Shown here in pieces: positions 1 through 9,211 of a stretch of DNA of 42,666 bases; position 1 is the stretch's first letter; every line of letters starts with the position of its first letter. The stretch is from Candidatus Aenigmatarchaeota archaeon (GTDB taxonomy: Archaea; Aenigmatarchaeota; Aenigmatarchaeia; GW2011-AR5; JAGGXF01), in the NCBI GenBank assembly GCA_021163205.1, contig JAGGXF010000006.1:1-42666 (forward strand), in the 5' to 3' direction. The translations under genes and the position numbers were made by a program. Below the pieces are notes generated by a model that had not been told where the DNA came from, did not search any database, and worked only from the letters and a program-made list of their open reading frames with translations.

Positions 1-1
1 A

Positions 2-46
2 AAGAAAAAGACAAAGAAAAAAACTAAGAAGAAAAAGAGAAAGTAG
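2..46 (+). CDS. 3' end of a truncated upstream CDS with a Lys-rich tail (KKKTKKKTKKKKRK*)
   Basis: Frame 2 is open from the window edge to TAG at 44-46; product unknown. Confidence 0.45.
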   Translation, partial: KKKTKKKTKKKKRK

Positions 47-75
47 GGCGAACTAGCCCCTTTTTTATTTTTCTT
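46..75 (+). terminator. Possible terminator: short GGGC/GCCC hairpin followed by a T-rich tract
   Basis: gggc(46-49)-gaacta-gccc(56-59), then cttttttatttttctt; directly follows the upstream stop codon. Confidence 0.4.
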
Positions 76-239
76 AATTTGACTTTTTTCTTTTCACGCA
101 TTTTAATTTTTTGCTGGAGCTACATGTCTTTTTTCTAAAAATTCTAACTATAATTATTACATTAATAGACTTCAAATAAAATTTTGAGAAATATTCTTGA
201 GAAATAAATTATTTATCCTTTAAAAACGGATTGAACATT

Positions 240-890
240 ATGAAGCTAGTGATAAAAGTTGGCGGTTCCCTTGCGATAGGCCCAGAAGGGCCGAGAGGTG
301 ACTACATCAGAAAACTCATTTCTGTTATCAATGAAATTGCACAGAACAATCAGCTTGTTATTGGTATCGGCGGTGGAGGAATGACCAGGCAATACGCGAA
401 AGCGATAGAATCGTTTGGCTTGACAGATGAACAAAAGGAAGAAATGTTTATTGATATTATGCGTTCTAATGTAAGACTGCTTTCTTTCCTGCTTAAAGGC
501 AAGCCTGTTTTTTCTCTGGAAGACTTGAATGAAAAAGAAAAAATACAGACAATAGGTGGTATTGCACCGGGACGAAGCTCTGACGCGAACGCGGCATTGG
601 CAGCAGAAAAAATCAGAGCAGATTTATTTATTATATTGACAGATGTTGACGGGATTTATGAAGAAGACCCGAAAAAGAATAAGAACGCGAAAAAAATCGA
701 TGTCATACCTTTTGATGAGCTTGAAAAATTTGCTATAGAAGGCAGTCCAAATAACTATGGTGTTGTTGATCCCGTAGCAATAAAAGTTATACAAAGATCA
801 AAAATACCCACGATTGTTTGCGATGGTCATGACCCAAGAATAATTCTAAAGATTCTCAACGGCGAGCGAGTTGGGACAAGAATAGAATAA
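240..890 (+). CDS. pyrH: UMP kinase, archaeal type (amino-acid kinase family)
   Basis: MKLVIKVGGSLA..., IGIGGGGMTRQY, ILTDVDGIYEEDP, NNYGVVDPVAIKVIQRSKIPT; the ATG at 240 fits better than the TTG at 231. Confidence 0.9.
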   Translation: MKLVIKVGGSLAIGPEGPRGDYIRKLISVINEIAQNNQLVIGIGGGGMTRQYAKAIESFGLTDEQKEEMFIDIMRSNVRLLSFLLKGKPVFSLEDLNEKEKIQTIGGIAPGRSSDANAALAAEKIRADLFIILTDVDGIYEEDPKKNKNAKKIDVIPFDELEKFAIEGSPNNYGVVDPVAIKVIQRSKIPTIVCDGHDPRIILKILNGERVGTRIE

Positions 891-985
891 TTAGTATAAG
901 AATAATAAAACTAACTGGGTCTAGAGATACCGTGCAGATATCTAACTATAACTCTGCTCACAATCACAGGATATGGAATGCGAGA

Positions 986-1162
986 TGCGCCCGGGCAGAT
1001 GTTCCTCATTGTTTCCGACAAAACAATGATTTTGAACTGCCGATCTCTGCCGTTTCTTCCACGCTTTTTTGCACGTGATTTTTGCGTGTGTGAAGGCAGC
1101 GTCTTTGTTTTTCACCGCTGTTTCAAACAGCGACGAAATCTAACCAACTAGACCACAGGCGC
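986..1162 (-). tRNA. tRNA-Val(CAC) interrupted by three introns (about 36, 36 and 31 nt); CCA not encoded
   Basis: Spliced reading gives a 74-nt cloverleaf: GCGCCTG TG GTCT AGTTGGTTA GGAC G CTGCC TTCACAC GGCAG AGATC GGCAG TTCAAAT CTGCC CGGGCGC A. Introns lie at about 1104-1139 (D arm), 1053-1088 (anticodon loop) and 1000-1030 (T loop), each boundary +/-1 nt. Confidence 0.88.
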
Positions 1163-1240
1163 ATGTCGATATATTTTTTCTCTGATAAACTATAAAATGT
1201 TTTAACAAGCTATTATAGACAAGCATGAAGCAATATTCCT

Positions 1241-2275
1241 ATGAAAGGTGTGTTAATGATTAGAGCGAGTGCGCCAGCTAAAGTTATATTGTTCGGAGAA
1301 CACGCGGTCGTGTACGATAAACTTGGGATTGCTGCTGCTGTCGGTATCAGGTCATTTGTCAAGATTAGAGAAAGCAAGGATAAATTTATAACAGTTATAG
1401 ACAATAGGCTCCATCTAACACAAACGTGGACAGAAGCAGAAGTTTTGAAGCTCAAGTATTTCGTAGATGAATCAAGAAAAAAAGAGGACTATGAATCCTT
1501 GAGGCAGTTATCCAAAGAGAGTGTCTTTTCTCCGATAAAATATATAATATCTTTGTTTATTGATGAACACGGTTTTGTTCCTTTTGAGCTTTCATTGGAC
1601 TCAAAAATACCAATGACAAGTGGAATGGGTTCTGGTTCATCCCTTTTTGCTTCTATCGCAGCAGCGGTTGCCGGTTTTTATAGGCTTAACATACAAAAAA
1701 AAGAAATCAGTGATATAACTTATCAGGGGGACATCATAGCTCACGGTGGGACACCATCCGGTATAGATAATAACACTGTGGTTTACGGCGGGTACATAGC
1801 ATTCAGAAAGTCGGAGAAAGTCAAGGTCTTGGACATTGAACAAAAGATACCAATTGTTATCGGCAGTACCGGCATCAAAGGGAATACTGCAGAGCTGGTT
1901 GCCGGTGTCAGAAGTCTCATAAAAGAAAATCCAGAAAAGAAAAAGATATTAGACGAAATAGGCGACATATCCCAGAGGTCTATTGACTTTATAAAAAATG
2001 GCAATTTAGAGGAGCTCGGAGTATTGATGAACAAAAACCACACACTCCTGAGAGAGCTTGGCGTGAGCCACCCCTTGGTTGAGGGGCTCTGTGAAGCTGC
2101 ATGTAACGCAGGTGCGCTGGGTGCCAAGCTTTCCGGGGCTGGCGGCGGTGGGATAATGATAGCTCTCGCAGATAGCAAAGAGAGCCAAAAAAAGATAGCA
2201 GAAGCTATAAAGAAGTCTGGCGGCGATGCAATAATAACTGATATTGGTGTTGATGGGGTCCGTCTGGCAGAATAG
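1241..2275 (+). CDS. mvk: Mevalonate kinase (GHMP kinase)
   Basis: RASAPAKVILFGEHAVVYDK, PMTSGMGSGSSLFASIAAAVAG, KLSGAGGGGIMIAL; true start may be the ATG at 1256. Confidence 0.92.
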   Translation: MKGVLMIRASAPAKVILFGEHAVVYDKLGIAAAVGIRSFVKIRESKDKFITVIDNRLHLTQTWTEAEVLKLKYFVDESRKKEDYESLRQLSKESVFSPIKYIISLFIDEHGFVPFELSLDSKIPMTSGMGSGSSLFASIAAAVAGFYRLNIQKKEISDITYQGDIIAHGGTPSGIDNNTVVYGGYIAFRKSEKVKVLDIEQKIPIVIGSTGIKGNTAELVAGVRSLIKENPEKKKILDEIGDISQRSIDFIKNGNLEELGVLMNKNHTLLRELGVSHPLVEGLCEAACNAGALGAKLSGAGGGGIMIALADSKESQKKIAEAIKKSGGDAIITDIGVDGVRLAE

Positions 2276-2361
2276 ATATATCTGGTTAAATATCGTATAG
2301 ACATGTTTAAACAACATATCAGGTCGATAAGTTAATGAGTTGGTCGGTAGGTGATAATTGA

Positions 2362-3654
2362 ATGTTGAATTTCATAAAAAAACTGGATAATAATGGTATC
2401 CTCGTAAAGATAAACAAACCAGTTTCTGTTAATTATGAGATGGCTTCTATTATTAAAAGCGTTCAGAGAAGGCCTATACTTTTTACCAAACCTGTCCTGA
2501 AGAACGGGAGAAAGTCAGAATATCCGGTCATAGCAAATTTATGTCCGACCAGGCAGCTGCTTGCAAAGGCTTTGGACACAGAAGAAAAAAATATCTTGAA
2601 AAAGATTTTAGATGCTATTAATAATCCGACAAAGCCAGCATACACAAAAGAAGAATATGAAGAAATCGACACCGATCTATCAAAACTACCTATTCTAACG
2701 CACTTTAAAAAGGATGGCGGGCCTTATGTTTCTGCCGGTGTTGTTGTTGCGAACGACCCAGAATACGGCATCAACTGTTCTTTCCACAGGATGATGGTTA
2801 TTGGAAAAGATAGGATGGTCATAAGAATATTACCGAGACACCTCAACCAATATATCGAGAGAGGGCTCAAGGAATTTTCTATATGTATAGGAATGGAACC
2901 CAATGTCTTGCTGGCATCGGCAATATCTCCAGCTATTGGGCAAAGCGAATTAGAGATAGCCAACACGATGAAACCGACAAAGATAACCGAGATAGATAGC
3001 CATGTTGTTCCTTGCGCAGATTTTGTAATGATAGCCGAGCTAACTGGCGAAACAGATAAAGAAGGGCCTTTCGTGGACCTCACAGAAACATACGACATAG
3101 TTAGAGAGCAGCCTATCATAAAGATTAAAAAAATATTTGTCAGACGGGATGCGATTTATCATGCGATACTACCCGGAGGGCTTGAACATAAGATACTAAT
3201 GGGCGTACCAAGAGAACCGACAATATTTAATGAGGTCAATAAAGTATGTGAGTGTAAAAACGTTTATATAACTCCGGGGGGTTGCTCGTGGTTACACGCT
3301 GTCATTTCAATAAAGAAAAAAAGAAAAGATGATGGTAGGAATGCAATAGAGGCAGCATTCCGAGGTCACAAATCATTAAAACACGTTGTAGTTGTTGACG
3401 ACGATATAAATATCTTTAATCCTGATGATGTTGAATGGGCTATTGCAACGCGTTTCCAGGCAGATAGCGATCTTGTTATAAAAAGAAACGAGTATGGCTC
3501 TTCTCTCGACCCATCAGCAGACCCGCAAACGAGAAAGACAACGAAACTTGGTCTTGATTGCACGATACCGTTTGATAAAAATTTCGAGAGCTTCTCAAAA
3601 GTTGACACACCCTCAAAGAATAAAATAAAAATCGATGACTATTTAGATAATTGA
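2362..3654 (+). CDS. UbiD-family decarboxylase, candidate trans-anhydromevalonate 5-phosphate decarboxylase
   Basis: UbiD-like motifs (YVSAGVVVANDPEYGINCSFHRMM, VPREPTIFNEV, VVVVDDDINIFNPDDVEWAIATRFQAD) and position among mevalonate genes. Confidence 0.85.
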   Translation: MLNFIKKLDNNGILVKINKPVSVNYEMASIIKSVQRRPILFTKPVLKNGRKSEYPVIANLCPTRQLLAKALDTEEKNILKKILDAINNPTKPAYTKEEYEEIDTDLSKLPILTHFKKDGGPYVSAGVVVANDPEYGINCSFHRMMVIGKDRMVIRILPRHLNQYIERGLKEFSICIGMEPNVLLASAISPAIGQSELEIANTMKPTKITEIDSHVVPCADFVMIAELTGETDKEGPFVDLTETYDIVREQPIIKIKKIFVRRDAIYHAILPGGLEHKILMGVPREPTIFNEVNKVCECKNVYITPGGCSWLHAVISIKKKRKDDGRNAIEAAFRGHKSLKHVVVVDDDINIFNPDDVEWAIATRFQADSDLVIKRNEYGSSLDPSADPQTRKTTKLGLDCTIPFDKNFESFSKVDTPSKNKIKIDDYLDN

Positions 3655-3704
3655 TCATTTTGGTCTAATCTAAATTATAAGTTGAAATAAAGCTGTTGAT
3701 AAAA

Positions 3705-4871
3705 ATGTACCTAACAAAAGAAGAGGAGAGAATTTACGATGGGGAAGAAGGCGTTGCCAAGCAAAAGGCAATGGAACTTCTCGTGGCACTTGGAAAAATA
3801 TATGGAGCAGATAAGTTGATACCTGTTGGCTCTGCTCAAATTGCTGGCGTTTCGTATAAGACTATAGGAGACGCTGGTATAGATTTCATAAGATTCTTTT
3901 CTGATAATGGCGCAAAGGTTTCTGTTAATAGTTATCTAAATCCTGCTGGTATGGATCTTTCTAATTGGGCTGATGCTGGTGTGAAAAATAGTTTTGCAAA
4001 AAAACAAAACGAAATTATAGAGATTTTCAGAAAGATGGGTATAAACATTACTTGTACGTGCACACCATATTTAATTGGCATAAGGCCAAAGCTTGGTGAA
4101 CATATAGCATGGTCAGAGTCATCTGCTGTTTCTTTTGTCAACTCCATTCTGGGGGCCAGGACAAACCGGGAAGGCGGGCCATCGTCTCTCGCGGCAGCAA
4201 TAATTGGAAAAACTGCCAATTATGGTTATCACCTTGACGAGAACAGAGTTGCAAATTTCTTGGTAAGAGTTAGAGCCAAGCTAAAGACGATCTCAGATTA
4301 TGGTGCTCTTGGTGTGTACGTTGGTAGGCTGGTTCAAAACAGTGTTCCTGCGTTTGAGCTTGTGCAACAAGCCACAGAAGATCAACTAAAAGCTCTCGGA
4401 GCTGCGATGGCAGCATCTGGTGCAGTTGCCTTGTTTTTTGTAAAGGGACAGACGCCAGAATGGTTTCTAGACAGTCCAGAAATAATAGAGGTGAAAGAAG
4501 AGGATATAGAAAAACTGAAAAAGGAATTAACAGACGAGAAAGATGTGGATCATGTTGTTATAGGTTGCCCACACTGTTCCCTCGATGAGATAAAAAACAT
4601 AGCAGAAAAAGTTCACGGTAAGAAACTTAAGAAAGAATTATGGATTTATACATCACGGCAGGTCAAAGAGGAAGCCGATAAACAAGGATATATTGAAATC
4701 ATAAAAGACGCCGGTGGAAAAGTTATTTCTGACACGTGCCCCGTTGTTTCTCCAATAGAAGATATGGGCTTTAAGAGCACCGCCACAAATTCTGGTAAGG
4801 CTGCGCTGTACCTAAAAAAATTATGTAAGCAAAAAATACACTTTGGTGATGTGGAGGAGATAACAGAATGA
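3705..4871 (+). CDS. Aconitase X catalytic (large) subunit, candidate phosphomevalonate dehydratase large subunit
   Basis: MYLTKEEERIYDGEEG..., IPVGSAQIAGVSYKTIGDAG, GCPHCSLDEI, ISDTCPVVSP; the ORF track start at 3696 is a TTG, and the ATG at 3705 is preferred. Confidence 0.88.
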   Translation: MYLTKEEERIYDGEEGVAKQKAMELLVALGKIYGADKLIPVGSAQIAGVSYKTIGDAGIDFIRFFSDNGAKVSVNSYLNPAGMDLSNWADAGVKNSFAKKQNEIIEIFRKMGINITCTCTPYLIGIRPKLGEHIAWSESSAVSFVNSILGARTNREGGPSSLAAAIIGKTANYGYHLDENRVANFLVRVRAKLKTISDYGALGVYVGRLVQNSVPAFELVQQATEDQLKALGAAMAASGAVALFFVKGQTPEWFLDSPEIIEVKEEDIEKLKKELTDEKDVDHVVIGCPHCSLDEIKNIAEKVHGKKLKKELWIYTSRQVKEEADKQGYIEIIKDAGGKVISDTCPVVSPIEDMGFKSTATNSGKAALYLKKLCKQKIHFGDVEEITE

Positions 4872-5263
4872 TTATCAAAGGTCGTGTTGTATCAAAGGGG
4901 GTTGCCGAGGGCGAGGCACTTGTATCTAGACATGCCATCAGCTTTCTTGGAGATGTCGATCCGAAGACAGGAAATATCATTAACAGGGGGAGCGATGTTT
5001 TTGGACAGTGCATTGCTGATAAAATTTTCATATTCCCGAATGGGCGAGGCTCTACTGTTGGCAGTTACGTAATTTATCAACTCAAAAAAAATGGCACAGC
5101 GCCCAAAGCCATATTAAACATAGAATCAGAACCAATAGTCGCAGTAGGAGCAATAATATCTGGTATACCACTTATGGATAAACTGGAGAAGAACCCGTTG
5201 GAAATAATAAAAACAGGGCAAAAAGTGAAGGTCAACGCAGAGCATGGATTTATAGAGTTATAA
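4868..5263 (+). CDS. Aconitase X swivel-domain (small) subunit, candidate phosphomevalonate dehydratase small subunit
   Basis: GRVVSKGVAEGEALVS..., IFPNGRGSTVGSYVIYQLKKNGTAPKAI; 4-nt overlap with the large subunit. Confidence 0.9.
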   Translation: MIIKGRVVSKGVAEGEALVSRHAISFLGDVDPKTGNIINRGSDVFGQCIADKIFIFPNGRGSTVGSYVIYQLKKNGTAPKAILNIESEPIVAVGAIISGIPLMDKLEKNPLEIIKTGQKVKVNAEHGFIEL

Positions 5264-5336
5264 CGAATTTTTTCGAGTCCGGTTCGTTGATTTACGATTA
5301 GTAATACACTTAAAAAGATAGTGAAATATTTCTCTC

Positions 5337-6191
5337 ATGATATCTATGCAGCCAGAATTGGTTATGATCAAGCTGGGTGGAAGCCTGTTGACAGACAAAG
5401 CCAAACCATTCACCGTCAGACCAGGTGTAATTAAACGCATAGCAAATGAAATACACAATGCTAGACAAGTAAAGGAGTTGCGTCTTATCGTTGGTCACGG
5501 CGGTGGGTCTTTTCCACACATTCCAGCTAACAAGTATCAAACAAATAAAGGAATTATAAATAAAAAAAGCTACAGAGGGATGGCCGAGGTTCAGGATGCT
5601 GCTTCGAGACTGAACAGGCTTGTAGTTAGAGAACTTTTAGACGCGGGTGAAAACGCTATTTCTATCCAACTATCCAGTTCTGGAATATCTGAAAACAGCC
5701 GCATCCAGTATATGTATACCGAACCAATAATAATGCTGCTCAGTTATGGCATGATACCTGTCCCATATGGAGATGTTTCCTTAGATAAGAAAAAAGGATG
5801 TTCGATTGTGTCAACAGAAGAGATATTTTATTATCTCGCTAAAGAATTAAAAAGGCAGGGGTTCAATCTTACCAAGATAATAAACTGTGGAATTGTTGAT
5901 GGTGTTTTCAGAGGCGATCCAATAAAAAATCCAGACTCTGAAATTATACCAGAGATAACAAACGAGAACATAGACGAAATAAGGAAATATCTTTCTGGTT
6001 CTCATGGTACTGATGTTACTGGGGGAATGCTTTCAAAAGTTGAAAAAATGTTGAAGATAGCAGCAGAGACTGGTGTCGAAACATTTATAATAAATGGTCT
6101 TATCCCCGGGAGAATAGAAAAAGCACTGAAAGGAGAAAATGTGCTTGGCACGCGAATCATAGGCCACAGCCACACGACTGGACGGGGTTGA
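5337..6191 (+). CDS. Isopentenyl phosphate kinase
   Basis: VMIKLGGSLLTDKAKPFTVR, LIVGHGGGSFPH, MIPVPYGDVSLDKKKGCSIVSTEE, DVTGGMLSKVEKMLKIA. Confidence 0.9.
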   Translation: MISMQPELVMIKLGGSLLTDKAKPFTVRPGVIKRIANEIHNARQVKELRLIVGHGGGSFPHIPANKYQTNKGIINKKSYRGMAEVQDAASRLNRLVVRELLDAGENAISIQLSSSGISENSRIQYMYTEPIIMLLSYGMIPVPYGDVSLDKKKGCSIVSTEEIFYYLAKELKRQGFNLTKIINCGIVDGVFRGDPIKNPDSEIIPEITNENIDEIRKYLSGSHGTDVTGGMLSKVEKMLKIAAETGVETFIINGLIPGRIEKALKGENVLGTRIIGHSHTTGRG

Positions 6192-6760
6192 ATTATATGA
6201 AGAATAGAATGAAGATTATTGTTGCGATAACTGGAGCATCAGGAGTAATCTATGGCTTGGAACTAGCTAAAAAGCTCAAGAACCACGAACTTTTTATAAT
6301 AGTTACAGAAAATGCAAAGAAGGTTATGGAACACGAAACCAATAACTACAAAGAAGAGCTAGAAAAGTTGAAAGAACTTGGTAAGTTTTTTGAATCCGAC
6401 GATATTGAAGCTCCAATAGCTTCTGGAAGTTTTGGCGTTGATGCTATGGTAGTGTGTCCGTGCTCGATGAAAACATTAGCAGCAATAGCAAACGGTTTTT
6501 CAGACAATCTTGTAGCAAGATGTTCAGATGTTATGATAAAAGAAAAAAGAAGATTGATACTTGTTCCACGGGAAACTCCACTATCCCCGATTCACCTTGA
6601 AAACATGCTTAAGCTTTCAAAAATAGGTATTAGCATAATACCAGCATGTCCAGCTTTTTACAATAAACCCAAAACCGTCAATGATATGGTTAACTTTGTG
6701 ATTGGAAAAATACTTGATATTCTGAAAATAGACAATAATTTGTACAACAGATGGAATTAG
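6188..6760 (+). CDS. ubiX: UbiX-family flavin prenyltransferase
   Basis: IIVAITGASGVIYGLELAKKL, VVCPCSMKTLAAIANGFSDNLVARCSDVMIKEKRRLILVPRETPLSPIHLENMLKL. Confidence 0.93.
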   Translation: MNYMKNRMKIIVAITGASGVIYGLELAKKLKNHELFIIVTENAKKVMEHETNNYKEELEKLKELGKFFESDDIEAPIASGSFGVDAMVVCPCSMKTLAAIANGFSDNLVARCSDVMIKEKRRLILVPRETPLSPIHLENMLKLSKIGISIIPACPAFYNKPKTVNDMVNFVIGKILDILKIDNNLYNRWN

Positions 6761-6772
6761 TTTGGTGATGCT

Positions 6773-7837
6773 ATGTCAACTGGGAAAAGAAAAGAAGAAC
6801 ATATAAGAATATGCCTGGAAGAAGAGATTGATTCAAACAAATCTCTGTCTGGATTTGATGATGTTTTTCTTCCACACCATGCTTTGCCAGAGATAACTTA
6901 TGATGATGTTGACCTGACAACAAAATTCTTCGGAAAAAAACTCAAGGCGCCGATATTGATAGAAGCCATGACTGGCGGAACAAAAATAGCTGAAAAGATA
7001 AACAAAAACTTGGCATGGGCCGCTGAGCAGGCAGGCATAGCAATGAGTCTGGGGTCTCAGCGCGCTGCGTTGGAAGATCCCTCCTTAGAATCAACATACC
7101 AGGTGCGAGATGTTGCACCAGACATATTTCTTATAGGTAATATCGGGCTCGCACAAGTAGACAAAGAAGAACTTACACGCGTTATACATATGATAGATGC
7201 CGACGCGGTTGCAATCCATTTAAATATTTTACAAGAGCTTGTTCAGCCAGAAGGAGACCGACAAAGTTTACGTGTTACCAAAGATATAATAGAAAAAATA
7301 AAGTTTGTGATAAAAGAAATGTCCAAGCCCGTTATAATCAAAGAAACCGGGTGTGGTGTCTCAAAAGAGGTCGCGATCAGACTCGAGAGTTTTGGGGTAT
7401 CTGCGATAGATATTTCGGGTTTGGGCGGGACAAGTTGGCCACTCGTAGAATCTTTCAGATCCGATACAAGTACGGGAAAAACATTCGCTGGCTGGGGTAT
7501 ACCGACTGTGGTTTCACTCGTGGAATGTTGCGAAAGTGTATCTTTACCAGTGATAGCATCGGGTGGTGTGCGCAGTGGTATTGATATGGCAAAGTCTCTG
7601 GCACTTGGTGCTTCGTTGTGTGGAGCTGCACTACCATTCCTAAAGCCCGCAACAGAGAGTAAAGAAAAGGTTCTTGAAAAGATAGATCAATTCATCAACG
7701 AATTAAAAATAGCTATGGTTCTCGTGAACGCAAAAACAATTGATGACCTAAGGCACAAGCCTGTTCTGGTCACGGGAAAAACAAGAGAAATCCTTGAACT
7801 TAGAGGGTTTGATATTAAAAAATATGCGAGAAGATGA
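6773..7837 (+). CDS. fni: Type 2 isopentenyl-diphosphate delta-isomerase (FMN-dependent)
   Basis: RKEEHIRICLEEEI, IEAMTGGT, MSLGSQRAALE, AIHLNILQELVQPEGDR, ISGLGGTSW, IASGGVRSGIDMAKSLALGA. Confidence 0.93.
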   Translation: MSTGKRKEEHIRICLEEEIDSNKSLSGFDDVFLPHHALPEITYDDVDLTTKFFGKKLKAPILIEAMTGGTKIAEKINKNLAWAAEQAGIAMSLGSQRAALEDPSLESTYQVRDVAPDIFLIGNIGLAQVDKEELTRVIHMIDADAVAIHLNILQELVQPEGDRQSLRVTKDIIEKIKFVIKEMSKPVIIKETGCGVSKEVAIRLESFGVSAIDISGLGGTSWPLVESFRSDTSTGKTFAGWGIPTVVSLVECCESVSLPVIASGGVRSGIDMAKSLALGASLCGAALPFLKPATESKEKVLEKIDQFINELKIAMVLVNAKTIDDLRHKPVLVTGKTREILELRGFDIKKYARR

Positions 7838-7954
7838 AACACCCAATCAGCCACCGGATTTATAACGATAGGTTTACAGCGATTTTTACTCTTTTTGTAC
7901 CATTTGTTACATCTTTGAACTTCAGTTAAGTTTGTAATTGCAACCAGAGAACAA

Positions 7955-8146
7955 TCATTTCTTAGCTCGTGCTAGTTTTCTCGTCAGATAGCCAATAACC
8001 TTGTTTCTAGCCTTCTTTTCCGTGAAAAGATTTAGTTCGTTAGCTATCTTTTTGTTTTCTTCGAAGGTTTTTTTCCATTTCCCAGGATAGCGCTCTATCA
8101 ATTCGAGCGCGGCATTCTTTATCTCCTTGGTTCTGATTTTTCCCAT
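7955..8146 (-). CDS. rps17e: Ribosomal protein S17e
   Basis: MGKIRTKEIKNAALELIERYPGKWKKTFEENKKIANEL...KKARNKVIGYLTR. Confidence 0.88.
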   Translation of the reverse strand: MGKIRTKEIKNAALELIERYPGKWKKTFEENKKIANELNLFTEKKARNKVIGYLTRKLARAKK

Positions 8147-8222
8147 ATAGACACCTGTTTTTCACTTCTTTTCATCCGTCTTATCACTTAGGTTTTAATA
8201 GATTAAAACTTTTAAATACCTT

Positions 8223-9206
8223 ATGATAGCGCACGTTACCAAGTCAGCCATCGGTTGGTTTGCTTTTGATGATAAAGGAGAGCTTATATTTTATCAACTT
8301 ATTAGTCCAGACCCAGTAGAGGCATTGGGTGTTCTGACAAGACCAATACCCAAATCTTTTCTTAGGTCTATAAAAGGCTATGAATCAAAAGAAGATGATT
8401 TTGCCAGAGAGCTTATTTCTGAGAGATTGAGAGAATATGCACTTTCTCTCGGATTCGTTGAAAAATCGCACGAACTAAACGAATTTTTGGTGAAGCTAGG
8501 TATGATGATAACAAAAGAGAAATCTAAGAGATATATAACAAAGGACAAACTTATTGTTTGTGCTTCATCTACATTAAATGATCTAAACAAGCAGATAAAT
8601 ACATTTTTTGAACATCTGCAGGAGTGGTATGGTTTGCACTATCCAGAGCTGAAACTTCCAAATGAAAAGTATACAAAAATGGTTGCTCAATATGGGTTGC
8701 GAGAACACATGCCGGGATTTAAGAGTTCGTCTGGTATTGCATTAAACGAGAAAGATATTAAAATCATAAAGCAATACACCTCTTTAATCTTGGATGCACT
8801 TAAACTAAAAAAGGGGCTGGAAGAATACATAACGGATACTGTAAAAGAAGTCTGTCCAAATATATCATCGTTGATAGATCCACTTCTCGCCGCGAGAATT
8901 CTTACACTGGCTGGATCGCTCAAGAAACTGGCAAGAATGTCTTCGTCAACTATTCAACTTCTTGGAGCTGAGAAGGCTTTGTTTAGGCACCTGAAAAATA
9001 AAAAGAGAGTCAAACCGCCAAAATACGGTCTTATATTTTTTGACAAGAGAGTGCAGAACGCTCCCAAACATGACGCCGGAAAAATAGCGAGAACGATCGC
9101 TTCAAAAATTATGATGGCCGCAAAGATAGACTACTATTCAGGTAGGTTCGAACCGAAACTAAAAGAAGACTTGGAGAAAGAATTAGAAAAAATAAGAAAA
9201 AGGTAA
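8223..9206 (+). CDS. nop5: Nop5/Nop56-family C/D box sRNP protein
   Basis: Nop-domain order with REHMPGFKSSSG, TLAGSLKKLARMSSSTIQLLGAEKALFRHLK, PPKYGLIFFDKRVQNAPKHDAGKIARTIASKIMMAAKIDYYSG; followed by fibrillarin. Confidence 0.93.
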   Translation: MIAHVTKSAIGWFAFDDKGELIFYQLISPDPVEALGVLTRPIPKSFLRSIKGYESKEDDFARELISERLREYALSLGFVEKSHELNEFLVKLGMMITKEKSKRYITKDKLIVCASSTLNDLNKQINTFFEHLQEWYGLHYPELKLPNEKYTKMVAQYGLREHMPGFKSSSGIALNEKDIKIIKQYTSLILDALKLKKGLEEYITDTVKEVCPNISSLIDPLLAARILTLAGSLKKLARMSSSTIQLLGAEKALFRHLKNKKRVKPPKYGLIFFDKRVQNAPKHDAGKIARTIASKIMMAAKIDYYSGRFEPKLKEDLEKELEKIRKR

Positions 9207-9211
9207 TAGTT

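Noticed and set aside
899-985. Possible extra small RNA 3' of the tRNA-Val gene
   Set aside because: Only a weak 5-bp hairpin; no C/D or H/ACA motif could be supported
1783-2317. Minus-strand ORFs of 173 and 103 aa over the mevalonate kinase gene
   Set aside because: Antisense to a strongly supported GHMP kinase; no family resemblance
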